DNA of 28,430 nucleotides from Prorocentrum cordatum (taxonomy: Eukaryota > Sar > Dinophyceae > Prorocentrales > Prorocentraceae), in contig CAUYUJ010019268.1 in assembly GCA_963575745.1 (NCBI GenBank), forward strand, positions 154,947-183,376, given 5' to 3'. Made by a program: the position numbers and the translations under genes. Shown in pieces: positions 8,596 through 16,942 of this stretch (position 1 is its first letter; the number at the start of each line of letters is the position of its first letter). The notes under the pieces are model-generated. The model was not told the DNA's origin. It did no database searches and saw only the letters and a list, made by a program, of their open reading frames with translations.

Positions 8596-8834
8596 CCTCT
8601 GCGCGCGCAGACGGCGCACGAGCCTGCCGCACTCCTGCCTAGGGCCGCTCTCTGCGCGTGGCGGATGGTGTCTTGAGCCAGGCAAGGCGGCGGAGCATTC
8701 TCAGAAGGCCTCGCGCCTGCTGAGAAGTGTTCCGCGTCTCCGCAGGAGGTCTAGAAAGCATTTCTCGGAAGTCCGGGGGACCTCTTAAGCCTTCCGAGGA
8801 GGCCTTCTGCTTCCCGCTTTCCCCCAGTGGCTCG
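8596..8834. other. no gene seen; CTTCT/CAGAAGG decamer-like repeats
   Basis: Contains irregular CTCAGAAGG, CTGAGAAG and CTTCCGAGG motifs at 8690-8810. These resemble the blocks at 10,446-10,590 and 23,380-23,500. No coding signal supported. Confidence 0.4.
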
Positions 8835-8980
8835 CCGCCGACACGTGAGCGACGCCAAAAAACGGGGTCGTCTGCGCCGACATTGGCGCGTAAGCTGCTC
8901 GCGTAAGGTCGCGCGCGAGCGCGTTCGCTTCCACTGTGGAGTGCCGCGGCGGCGGCCCGCGTAAGCCGCCGCTTAAGGTC
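8835..8980. repeat. dispersed repeat S, copy 2
   Basis: Second copy of 7722-7860. The downstream part carries several GTAAG motifs (8890, 8903, 8961). Confidence 0.7.
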
Positions 8981-9050
8981 GCTGCGTCATCTCGCGTGAG
9001 ACCCGTTTCGATCGTCGCTCGTGTTGCGAACACCACAGCACGACCTCGGG

Positions 9051-9110
9051 AGGAGGAGGAGGAGGAGGAGGAGGAGGAGGAAGAGGAGGAGGAGGGGGGG
9101 GAGGAGGAGG
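9051..9110 (+). repeat. (GGA)n purine array bracketed by AGCACGAC
   Basis: GGA run with a few interruptions. AGCACGAC occurs at 9037-9044 just before it and at 9113-9120 just after it. Confidence 0.95.
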
Positions 9111-9264
9111 CGAGCACGACAGCCCGGGCCGTCGTTCCGGCGGCTCCCCGCCCTGCGAGAGGCCGCCAGCGCGCCAGGCGGCGCCCCGTTCGACCCAGGC
9201 GCGCGGCGGGGGGGGGGTGCCGCCGCCTCCGCTCGCCCACGGGGCGCGCGGCCTCTGCGCGTGC

Positions 9265-9888
9265 CTCCCCCTCCTCCTCCTCCTCCTCCTCCTCCTCCTC
9301 TCCTCCTCCTCTTTCGCCTATCCTCCTCCTCCTCTCCTCCTCCTCCCCCTCCTCCTCCTACCTTCCCCCCCATCTCCCCCTCCCCTCTCGCCCTCTTTTT
9401 CCTCCCCCCTTCTCCCCGTCCCTCCCCCTCCCCCTCCCCTCCACCCCTCCTCCTCTCCTCTCCTCCCCTCCTGTCATCTGTTTCTCCTACCCTCTCCTCC
9501 TCCTCCTCCGCCTCCTCCTCCTTTCCCACCCTCCTCCTCCGCCTCACCCTCGCCTCTTTTCCTCCCCCCCCTTCTCCCCGTCCTCCCTCCCCCTCCCCCC
9601 TCCCCCTCCACCGCCCCTCCTACTCCCCCTCCTCCTCCTCCTCTCCTCCTCGCTCCTCCTCCTCCTCCTCCCTCTCCTCCTCCTCCTCTCCCCCTCCCCT
9701 CCTCCTTCTCCTCCTCCTCCTCTCCTCCTCCTTCCTCCTCCATCCTCTCCTTCCTCCCTCCTCCTCCTCCTCCTCCTTCCTCCTCCCCCTCCCCCCTCCT
9801 CCTCCTCCTCCTCCTCCTCCTCCTCCTCCTCCTCCTCCTCCTCCTCCTCCTCCCCCTCCTCCTCCTCCTCCTCCTCCTGCTCCTCCCT
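9265..9888 (-). repeat. very long (CCT)n/(TCC)n pyrimidine array
   Basis: About 620 bp of CTC/TCC units with CCCC and T-rich interruptions on plus, so the purine strand is minus. It is the longest homopurine/homopyrimidine tract here and opens three plus frames as Pro, Ser and Leu runs. It ends in CTGCTCCTCCCTCGTTGG. Confidence 0.98.
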
Positions 9889-10278
9889 CGTTGGGCACCG
9901 CTCCCTCCCTGGGGGGCCCTCGCGGGGTCTCAGGTCGAGTTGCCTCGCGAGGCCTCCCGGATGCGGGCGGGGCCAGAGGACGAGGAGAAGGCCGTTCCAG
10001 AGCGTTCCGGACGGCTCTCAGAGCGGTCCAGAGCGCCCTGAGAAGGCCGCGGCGCCCGAGACATCCTCCAGAGCCGCCGGGTCTCAGAGATTCTCGATTC
10101 ATCCCCACCCGATTTTACCCTCGTCCTGGCTTCGTCTTATGGATTCTCCTCGTAAAGCAATTTGAGGTGCCCCTCTGCGTTCCACGCGGCCGCTTTCTCG
10201 GCCCGGGCCGCGCGCCCCGTCCTGGTGGCGCCCACATGAGGGGGAGCGCGAGGGGAGTCGGCGTCTAAGATTGCGGAG
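9889..10278. other. no gene supported
   Basis: Mixed GC-rich sequence. TTCCAGAGCG-type repeats occur around 9993-10,045. Frames here are extensions of the CCT array frame. No recognised element or protein. Confidence 0.35.
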
Positions 10279-10445
10279 GTGCTTCTTAGAAAGGGTCGCG
10301 GAGTAAATGGGGTCGGGGGATCGCGTCGTATCGCCGATGCGGGCCCGAATTTCTCCTCGCTGGCGTCGCCGCTGCATCGCCGATGCATCGGCGATGCGTC
10401 GGGATCCTCCGACCCCCATCTACTCGGACCCCATCTGGAAGGCAC
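10279..10445. mobile_element. fold-back family F, copy D
   Basis: The left end runs GTGCTTCTTAGAAAGGGTC, then GGAGTAAATGGGGTCGG. The reverse complement of the right end runs GTGCCTTCCAGATGGGGTCC, then GAGTAGATGGGGGTCGGAGG. The interior has GCATCGCCGATGCATCGGCG. Length 167 bp. CGGAGG-GCTTCTTAGAA recurs at 10,274 and 10,453, flanking the copy. Confidence 0.82.
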
Positions 10446-10590
10446 ATAATGACGGAGGGGCTTCTTAGAAGGCAGGAGAGCTTCTTGGAAGGCCACCCGG
10501 CTTCCAAGATGCTTTCTCAGAAGCCTCCACGACCTTCTGAGATGGTCCTCTGCCTTCTGAAGAGCTCCTCCGCCTTCTCAGAGGGACCCT
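10446..10590. repeat. degenerate CTTCT-AGAAGG repeat block
   Basis: About ten irregular units built on CTTCTNAGA/AGAAGGC spaced 10-20 bp. Similar blocks lie at 8690-8810 and 23,380-23,500. The plus frame over it is a repeat translation. Confidence 0.55.
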
Positions 10591-10721
10591 CCCAGGCGAA
10601 AAAAGCATATCAGTATGACTATCCGCGGCGTCGAGGGCCAGGCCTCTGGGCCGCGACCCCGCGGATGTGGGGCGTGTTCTGGCGGGCTGCCCCCCCGCGA
10701 CCAGCGACCGCGTGTCCGCAG

Positions 10722-10861
10722 GGTCGCGCCCCAGAAGCCAGACCACGAGGGCGCAGAGGTGGACACGCGCTCGCCTCTCTGCCGTGCCATGGCGCGCCGG
10801 AAGCGTGCTCGTCGATGCCGAGCACTCCTAGCAGAGAAAGCACGGCTGGCCCTGGCCGCGA
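10722..10861 (+). CDS. candidate basic coding exon
   Basis: After TGTCCGCAG the plus frame reads VAPQKPDHEGAEVDTRSPLC, then RAMARRKRARR, then CRALLAEKARLALAA. Basic and amphipathic, with sharper composition than adjacent frames. It ends just upstream of fold-back copy G. No family recognised; donor not obvious. Confidence 0.2.
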
Positions 10862-10892
10862 GACCCCCTCCGCGCCCCACCCCTTTGCTCCT

Positions 10893-11223
10893 GGGCCTCC
10901 CACGTGGGGCCCGCCTGCCTGGGGCCGGAGACCTCGCGCCGCACATCGCCGACGCCTCGGCGACGCGGCTCGCTGTGGCGCCCGATTTCCTCCACGCCGA
11001 CGGCGCCCCGATGCATCGGCGAGGGGGCGGAGGAGGAGGAGGAGGAGGAGGAGGAGGAGGAGGAGGAGGAGGAGGAGGAGGAGGAGGGAGGAGGAGGAGG
11101 AGGGAGGGGGAGGAGGAGAGGAGGAGGAGGCAGGAGAGGAGGAGGAGGAGGAGGAGGAGGAGGAGGAGGAGGAGGAGGCGCGACCCTCCGACCCCGCCTG
11201 CTCCGACCCCCCCTGGGAGGCCT
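10893..11223. mobile_element. fold-back family F, copy G, containing a GGA array
   Basis: Left GGCCTCCCACGTGGGG against the reverse complement of the right end GGCCTCCCAGGGGGGG; both lead into GGAG and CGCGCC. The core CTCCACGCCGACGGCG is present near 10,990. The right half is occupied by the purine array 11,023-11,178, making this copy 331 bp instead of 167-257. Confidence 0.75.
11023..11178 (+). repeat. (GGA)n purine array inside fold-back copy G
   Basis: About 155 bp of GGA with AGG/GGGG/GCA interruptions. It starts after ATGCATCGGCGAG and ends before GCGCGACCCTCCGACC, i.e. between the two arms of a mobile element. Confidence 0.97.
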
Positions 11224-11349
11224 CTGCCTCGCGGGCGCCTCCGGCCCTCGGGAGGCCCGGGCCCGGAGCCCAGGGCCCAGAGCCCGAGACCCGAGGCCCG
11301 CAGCCTCGGCATCGCTCGGGCGCGTGCAGCTCTGCTCGGCCAGGGCCCC

Positions 11350-11510
11350 CGAGCAGCATCCGGCGGATCGCCTGGCGGACACGTCGCCGATGCACTACCG
11401 CCGACGTCGCCGATGCATGGTCCATGCTTCGGCGATGTATCGCTAGTGCATCGGCGATGACGCACGATCTTCCGACCCCATTTGCTCGCACTCCATCCAG
11501 GATGCCTCCA
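11350..11510. mobile_element. fold-back family F, copy F (left end degraded)
   Basis: Several CGCCGATGCA/GCATCGGCGATG arms and a right end whose reverse complement reads AAATGGGGTCGGAAGATC. The left outer arm cannot be recognised, so the start is approximate. Confidence 0.6.
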
Positions 11511-11575
11511 TGCACGGTGTTTTGGCGAGGCCGTGGGCCGTCTTCGTTCCGTGTCTGGCGTCTCTTGCAATGAGC

Positions 11576-11685
11576 GGCAACGAAGCGAGGGGACAACGAA
11601 GACAACGAAGCGAGGGGAGGACAACGAGGACAACGAAGGACAACGAAGGACAACGAAGCGAGGGGACAACGCAGCGAGGGGAGGC
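11576..11685. repeat. GACAACGAAG minisatellite
   Basis: Short tandem array of GACAACGAA(G) units with interspersed CGAGGGGA blocks. From 11,740 to 11,900 follows an extremely GC-rich GCG/CGC tract with no supported gene. Confidence 0.85.
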
Positions 11686-11947
11686 CGAGAGGCAGAACGA
11701 GCACCACAAGCGCGGTTTGGGTCGATCCCTGGCTGGAGAGCCTCCCCGCCCCCCCTCCCCGCCCGCGGCGGGCCGCGTGGCGGCGCGCGCGCGCCGCGCG
11801 GCGGCCCGCCGCGGGCGAGCCGCGCCGCGACGGCCCGCCGCCGCGGCGGCGGCGCGCCGCCCGCGGCGCCGCGCGGCGGCGTGCGGCGGCGGCTGGCCGC
11901 GGGGGCCCTGGGCCTGGCAGGCGCCGCGGGGGGGGGGGCCGGCCCTG

Positions 11948-12210
11948 CTGCTCCTCCTCCTCCTCCTCCTCCTCCTCCTCCTCTCACCTCCTCCTCCTCC
12001 TCCCTCCTCCTCCTCCTCCTCCTCCTCCTCCTCCTCCTCCTCCCTCCTCCTTCCTCCCCCCCTCCTCCTCCCTCCTCCCCCCTCCTCCTCCTCCCTCCTC
12101 CCTCCTCCCTCCTCCCTCCCCCTCCTCCCTTCCTCTCCTCCCCCCCTCCTCCTCCTCTCCTCCTCCTCCTCCTCCTCTCTCCTCCTCCTCCTCCTCCTCC
12201 TCCTCCTCCC
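11948..12210 (-). repeat. (CTC)n pyrimidine array
   Basis: CTC/CCT run with CCCC interruptions. CCCTGCT occurs at each edge (about 11,943 and 12,209). Confidence 0.97.
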
Positions 12211-12232
12211 CTGCTCCCCGGGCCCCCTCTCT

Positions 12233-12439
12233 CGACGCCCGAGATGGGTACGGAAAGAAGGGGTGCGATGCCCAGCAGCAGTTCCCGTGCACTTTGAACA
12301 GGGCTCGCTGTCCGCGCTGCCGCGGCCCGTGTCCGTTCGAGACAGAAGGCCGCTTGCCCAACAGCGGCCGCTGTCGGTTTGGGACAATATTTGTGGTTGG
12401 GCATTGTACCCGTTCTTTCCGTACCTGTTTCGGGCGTCC
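12233..12439. mobile_element. MITE family V, copy 2 (207 bp)
   Basis: Inverted termini GACGCCCGAGATGGGTACGG (left) and GACGCCCGAAACAGGTACGG (reverse complement of right), both followed by AAAGAA-GGGT. Same length and interior as 8121-8327. It abuts the CTC array. Confidence 0.88.
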
Positions 12440-12744
12440 AAACCCTCCGGGGCTCATTTTGATTCCTCCGATCCGAGCCGATTGGAGTTCGGTGGCCTCC
12501 GGGTCCGATGGATTCGGTGGCAGGTGCCCATGTGGATGCCGATGCCTCGGCGGAGGCCCACCAGCCTGCCGATTGCCGCCGATTCGACTTCTCCCGACTC
12601 GGCTGCCGATTTCCGCCGATCCGATTCATTTCGATCGCCGATCCGACTTATCGATTCTGGTCTCTCCTGCCAGACCCCCTCGCGCTGTGGCAAAAATCAC
12701 GGCGGGAGTCGATTGTCGCTGTTTTCGGCCTCTCGAGGGGCCCT
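12440..12744. other. CCGAT/GCCGATTC-rich stretch
   Basis: CCGAT or GATCCG hexamers recur irregularly from 12,465 to 12,655. Frames exist on both strands without a recognisable protein. Confidence 0.4.
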
Positions 12745-12825
12745 TCCCGGGCCTCGGGGCCGTCAAAGAAGCGACTCCCGATGAAAAACAGGTCCATGGG
12801 GAAGGGGTCCGGACCTCGGGGGGTC
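12745..12825. repeat. dispersed repeat L, copy 1
   Basis: GGGGCCGTCAA, GCGACTC and GGGGTC-GGACC are shared in order with 16,863-16,942 and, more weakly, with 24,060-24,125. Confidence 0.55.
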
Positions 12826-12912
12826 GACGTTGCGAAAAAAAAATCACGACGTCGGGGCCCTACGCTCCGTCTACACGTACAGTCAGCCCGCACAGCACGC
12901 ATGGGCAACCTG

Positions 12913-13045
12913 CCCAGTGGTACCCCTGCATCCTTGCCTCCTCGCTCCATCCTTGGCCACTTTCGTTGGCCGCGCCCCGCTCGAACAGCTTCGGAGTGTG
13001 CGTCCAAGGCCCTTGCATCCTCATCGCGCATCCTTCTGCTACGGG
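12913..13045. repeat. dispersed repeat K, copy 1
   Basis: Aligns without indels to 20,586-20,727 over at least 60 bp (constant offset 7680), sharing TGCATCCTTGCC, TGGCCGCGCCCC and CTGCATCC or TTGCATCC. Here a GGA array follows it; at copy 2 the array precedes it. Confidence 0.75.
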
Positions 13046-13919
13046 AGGAGGAGGAGGAGGAGGAGGAGGAGGAGGAGGAGGAGGAGGAGGAGGAGGAGGA
13101 GGAGGAGGAAGAAGAAGAAGAAGAAGAAGAATAAGAATAATAATAAGAAGAAGAAATATAATAATAAGAAGAATAATGATAATCATAATAATAAGAATAC
13201 GAAGAAGAAGAAGACGAATAAGAAGAAGAAGACGAATAAGAAGAATAATAAGAATAATAATAATAATAATAAGAAGACTAAGAAAAAGAACAAAAATAAT
13301 AAGACTACGAATAAGAATAATAATAAGAAGACGAAGAAGAACAAGAAGACGAATAAGAATAATAATAAGAAGAAGAAGAAACATAAGAATAATACGAATA
13401 ATAAGAAGAAGCATACTAATAATAAGAATAATAAGAAGAATAAGAATAATAATAATACGAAGAATAAGAAGAAGACTAATCATAATAATAATAAGAATAA
13501 TAAGAATAATACTAATAATAAGAATACGAATAATAATAATAGTAAGAATATTAAGAATAATAATAGTAAGAATAATAATAAGAAGATTAATAATAATAAG
13601 AAGAATAAGAAGAAACATAATAATACTAATAAGAATATGAATAAGAAGAGTAATCATATTAAGAAGAAGAATAAGAATAATAATAATAAGAAGAATAATA
13701 ATAAGAAACATAAGAAGAAGAAGAAGAAGAATAAGAATAATAAGAAGAAGAAGAGGAGGAGGAGGAGGAGGAAGAAGGGGGGGAGGAGGGCGAGGAGAAG
13801 GAGGAGGAGGAGGAGGAGGAGGAGAGGAGGAGGAGGAGGAAGAAGGGGGGGGGGATGGGGGGCGAGGAGGAGGAGGAGGAGGAGGAGGAGGAGGAGGAGG
13901 AGGAGGAGGGGGAGGGGGG
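13043..13919 (+). repeat. GGA - AAG/AAT - GGA compound array
   Basis: GGA units (13,043-13,108) pass into AAG, then a mosaic of AAG, AAT, ACG, ACT and CAT triplets (about 13,131-13,749), then back to GGA (about 13,750-13,919). The middle keeps 3-nt phase over some 600 bp. Open frames of Lys/Asn, Arg/Ile and, on minus, Leu/Ile are array translations. Confidence 0.97.
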
Positions 13920-14062
13920 GTGTCCCTTCGCTGCAGTGAGACCTTTGGTGCGGGCCCCTCGGGGCCCCCCGATCGCCGAGCGCGATGCGGCAGTGGCGTC
14001 CTGCGCGCGCGCGTCTGGTCCGCCCCGCGGCCCCCAGGGAGCCGCGCACCAGAGGTCACTCA
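13920..14062. repeat. dispersed repeat U, copy 2
   Basis: Second copy of 7914-8060, more GC-rich. Starts right at the end of the purine array. Confidence 0.65.
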
Positions 14063-14219
14063 GGAGGACGCGATGTCGTCAACTCCCAGGAGCACATGGG
14101 AGAATATTCTGGTTGACCCAACAGGGGGTCCAGCGACATGGGGGTGGTGCAATAGATTTGGTGCAGTAGATATGTGGGGTTGCAAGACATTTGGGGCGTG
14201 CAATACATCCCAGGGCGCA

Positions 14220-14530
14220 GATGTATTGCTGGACTTTCGCGTGCAATGCCTTACTTGCAATACAATGCAATACAATTCTCCGGCGCAACACAATCGCAAT
14301 ACAATTGCCCCAAACCACCCCTTTCAGTTGGCCCCCCTTCTGGGCTACTCAAAAATATGGGAAGTGGTGGGGGGGGGGGAAGACGAGAACCCAGAATGTG
14401 CGGAAACGTGTTGGGAATCCTGGGATTGCTGTCTCAATTTGTGTCCTTGTCCCTGTTTATGTCTCTATTTGCCTCATCGTGTGGTGCGGAAGCGTGCCTC
14501 TATTTGTGTCCCTGGGCCCCTTTAGTCACT
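14220..14530 (+). repeat. repeat N, copy 1
   Basis: Shares TGTATTGCTGGACTTTCGCG, TTCTCCGGCGC, GCCCCAAA, ATGGGAAGTGG-GGGG and a final TTTGTGTCCCTGGGCCCCTT with copy 2 (14,915-15,800) and, for the second half, copy 3 (20,790-20,962). It ends CCCCTTTAG, then TCACTCTTGCCCAG just before a coding-like island. Confidence 0.75.
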
Positions 14531-14540
14531 CTTGCCCAGG

Positions 14541-14616
14541 GTCGCTCGCTGCGGCCTGCGTGCAGCCGCTTCACTCGGCGGCGCGCCCCGGGGGGGAAGC
14601 TTCGGGGGCATCCTGA
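14541..14616 (+). CDS. candidate terminal exon after repeat N copy 1
   Basis: After CTTGCCCAG the plus frame reads SLAAACVQPLHSAARPGGEA, then SGAS and TGA at 14,614-14,616. Very short, with no family. Notable only because islands of the same type follow the two other N copies. Confidence 0.15.
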
Positions 14617-14650
14617 GAAGGCTCCCCCGAAGACGCAGAAACATCCCTTG

Positions 14651-14850
14651 GTGGTCTCCAAGCCAGGTGGTGAGACACCCGGTGGTGACCCCGTTCCCCC
14701 AGAGAAATAATTCTGGGTCACCACCGGGTTTGGGGACACGCGGTCGCCACGAGGTTCTGCGTTTCCTGGGCCAGCCGGCGCTCGAAAACCATCACCCAAG
14801 TCGCTCAGAACTCACCACCGGGTGTTCTCACCACCGGGTTTGGGGACCAC
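14651..14850. mobile_element. MITE-like element with 40-bp inverted ends
   Basis: Left GTGGTCTCCAAGCCAGGTGG, then TGAGACACCCGGTGGTGA. Reverse complement of right GTGGTCCCCAAACCCGGTGG, then TGAGAACACCCGGTGGTGA. About 38 of 41 positions match. A third partial copy of the terminus (CACCACCGGGTTTGGGGAC) lies inside at 14,719. No target duplication seen. Confidence 0.85.
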
Positions 14851-14992
14851 CAGATCTCAGAAGGCCGGTGGGCCTCTGAGAAGCCCCGCCGCCCTCGAGA
14901 TGCTGCTGCCTTGTGTATTGCTGGACTTTCGCGGGCAGTTCATGTTCGATGCTCGTTTTGGGGACCTTCCTGGGACCCACCTAATTGATCTG

Positions 14993-15097
14993 TTCGACTC
15001 AAGTTCGACTCAGGTTCGACTCAGGTTCGACTCAGATTCGACTCAGGATCGACTCAGGTTCGACTCAGGTTCGACTCAGGTTCGACTCAGGTTCGAC
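14993..15097 (+). repeat. 11-bp minisatellite TTCGACTCAGG
   Basis: About nine and a half head-to-tail units with few substitutions (one AAG, one GAT, one GGA variant). All frames are open. Confidence 0.95.
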
Positions 15098-15471
15098 GCA
15101 CGAGTGGAGGGAGTGGCTCCAGGAAGGTCCCCAGAATGGGCATCTAATTCATGAGTTGCAATATCCAGTGCTATACAGTTCTCCGGCGCGGTGCGTTTGC
15201 AGATCAATCGCCCCAAATCTGCGGCACCACCCCCTCTTCAGCTGGGCCTCGTTTTGGGGGCCAGCCGGAGCGAGGGGGTCTGGGCACGGTGTCGGAGGTT
15301 CAGGAGGGAAACGAAAACACACAGACTCAATTCATCGTCGATTCCCATAGAACGCACACAGACTCAATTCATTGTCGATTCCCTAGGAGATATGGCAAAA
15401 CACGGGAAGTGGGGGGAAGAACCAACACCCTCCAAAACATTGGATATTTTGGGACATCCTGCCATTCTTGT

Positions 15472-15775
15472 GCATATATATATATATATATATATATGTA
15501 TCTCTCTCTATATATATATATATATATCTATATCTGTATATGTATATATATCTATATATTTATACATAGCTATATCTATAGCTATATCTATATCTTTATC
15601 TACATATATACCTATATCTATATATGTATATATATGTATGTATATCTATGTCTATATATATATATATCTATATATATATATATCGATATCGATATCTATA
15701 TCCTTATGTATATGTATATATATACATACATATATATTTAGATATATATACATATTATATAAATATATGTATTCA
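15472..15775. repeat. TA/TATC microsatellite
   Basis: TATATA and ATATCTATATAT units. Tyr/Ile frames are array translations. Confidence 0.95.
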
Positions 15776-15800
15776 TTTGTGTGTCCCAGGGCCCCTTCAG

Positions 15801-16000
15801 AGGTGGCGGCGTCGTGGACGTGCTCGACTGCGAGGGCCCCGGCTTCGGCGGCGAGTGGCGCGCCTTCCGCCTGCGGGTGGCCGCCTCGCGGCGGGCCGGC
15901 TTCCCCAGGGACGCGGGGCTGCGGGCGGAGGCGGCGAGGCTCGCGGCGCGCTGGCAGCCGGAGGAGGCCGCGGGCAGCACGCGTCGCGGCGTGCGGCTCG
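15801..16000 (+). CDS. candidate coding exon after repeat N copy 2
   Basis: After CCCCTTCAG the plus frame reads RGGGVVDVLDCEGPGFGGEW, then RAFRLRVAASRRAGFPRD, then AGLRAEAARLAARWQPEEAA. G/C-ending codons dominate and the tail looks helical. The frame ends in the MITE at 16,001, so the true 3' end is unknown. No family recognised. Confidence 0.3.
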
Positions 16001-16167
16001 GGGGTGGACAGAACCCCCAACAGTGACACGTCGATTAGTGAATTGTCCGTTTTCGGTTTTCGAGAGGGCGCCGTTGCCGTTATTTTCCAGGCTTGCACCC
16101 GCCAGGTTTGGGCCTCAGGTCGTTTTCACTAAACCACGTTTTACTAAAGGGGGGTCTGTCCATCCCC
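16001..16167. mobile_element. MITE family W, copy 1
   Basis: Inverted ends GGGGTGGACAGAACCCCC and, as reverse complement of right, GGGGATGGACAGACCCCCC. The match may extend about 15 bp outward (GTGCGGC against GTGCTGCC). Full-length similarity to 17,779-17,943, including GTGACACGTCGAT, GTCCGTTTTCGG, CGAGAGGGCG and GTTTTCAC. It abuts the preceding exon-like island. Confidence 0.82.
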
Positions 16168-16196
16168 GAATGGCAGCACATTCGTGGGAGCCTCGT

Positions 16197-16562
16197 GTGA
16201 CGCCGGGCACGTCCCCTCTACAGGAGGAGCAGGCGAGAACGCTCGGCAAGCGATGCGGGGAGGATCTTTGGACCATGTGTTTTTGACCATTTGTGAATCT
16301 TTGTTTGGCTAGTCTTCAGTCGGGCCTGTCCCCCTACGGGTGATTTTCGACGAAAAATAGAAACTATCCTCAGAATGATAAAAACATAGTCCAAACATAG
16401 TCGGGGAACTATTTTTGGAGTATTTTTTGACATTTTTGGTGTACTTTTTTGGTATTTTCAATTTTTCGTCGAAAATCCCCCTGTAGGGGGACAGGCCCGA
16501 CATAAGACTAGTCTTGATTTCTCTTCACAGATCCGCCTGTAGGAGGACATGCCCAGCCTTAG
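16197..16562. mobile_element. MITE family P, copy 3 (outer, split)
   Basis: Left GTGACGCCGGGCACGTCC and reverse complement of right CTAAGGCTGGGCATGTCC, both reaching CTACAGG. Flanks CCTCGT (16,191-16,196) and CCTTGT (16,563-16,568) are a one-mismatch 6-bp duplication. Removing the nested copy and one target copy leaves about 167 bp, the normal family size. Confidence 0.82.
16314..16506. mobile_element. MITE family P, copy 4 (nested, youngest)
   Basis: Left CTTCAGTCGGGCCTGTCCCC and reverse complement of right CTTATGTCGGGCCTGTCCCC. The match continues through CTAC and GATTTTCGACGAAAAAT, giving arms of nearly 50 bp. Flanks GCTAGT (16,308-16,313) and ACTAGT (16,507-16,512). Length 193 bp. AT-rich interior without a coding frame. 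Confidence 0.92.
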
Positions 16563-16642
16563 CCTTGTGTGTCCTCGGCCGTTCCGTCTGCAGAGTGCAC
16601 CCGCGTGCGCTTTCGCCTGGTAGTCAAAGGGAAAGCGAAGAT

Positions 16643-16708
16643 GTAGCGTCCATTCGCTCGATGCAGTCTCGATGCAGCGTCGGTTCGCGTCGATTAGCGT
16701 CGATCCAG
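16643..16708. repeat. dispersed repeat O, copy 1 (GCGTCGAT-rich)
   Basis: GTAGCGTCCATTCG, then CGATGCAGCGTC and CGCGTCGAT. Resembles 17,607-17,678 (TATAGCGCCCATTTGG, CAGCGTCGATGAGCG, GCGTCGAT). Confidence 0.5.
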
Positions 16709-16862
16709 CAAGATGGCGTGGGAGGCCCCCATGTGTTGCCGCCGCAGGGGAGCAGATGACGGGGATCGGCGCCAGCGGTGGTCGGCCAGCCTTGTCTCCC
16801 AGACCTCCAGCGCCTTGAACAGGTCGGGCCGGAAGCTTTTTCGGCCCTTCCTTCCTCCAGGA

Positions 16863-16942
16863 GCCCTCGCGGGGCCCCGGGGCCGTCAAGACGCGACTCG
16901 GGACGGAGCGCCGCCCCTGCAGGACAGGGTCGGGACCTTTTT
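16863..16942. repeat. dispersed repeat L, copy 2
   Basis: GCCCTCGCGGGGCCCCGGGG, CCGTCAA, GCGACTCGGGA and GGGTCGGGACC correspond to copy 1 at 12,745. Confidence 0.55.

Larger units (their letters stand above)
14915..15800 (+). repeat. repeat N, copy 2, expanded by internal repeats
   Basis: Same order of blocks as copy 1. It is interrupted by an 11-bp minisatellite (14,993-15,097), a tandem ACACAGACTCAATTCAT unit (15,321 and 15,359) and a TA-rich array (about 15,472-15,775). It ends TTTGTGTGTCCCAGGGCCCC, then TTCAG. Confidence 0.7.

Noticed and set aside
9021-10268. Very long plus-strand frames (over 400 codons) rich in Pro, Ser and Leu
   Set aside because: They are translations of the CTC array in three parallel frames; length alone is not evidence when the repeat contains no stop.
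10578-12629. 683-codon minus-strand frame
   Set aside because: It runs through two GGA/CTC arrays, fold-back copies and a MITE V copy; competing frames on both strands are equally open.
12294-13939. Long Lys/Asn, Arg/Ile and Glu frames
   Set aside because: Pure translation of the GGA and AAG/AAT arrays.
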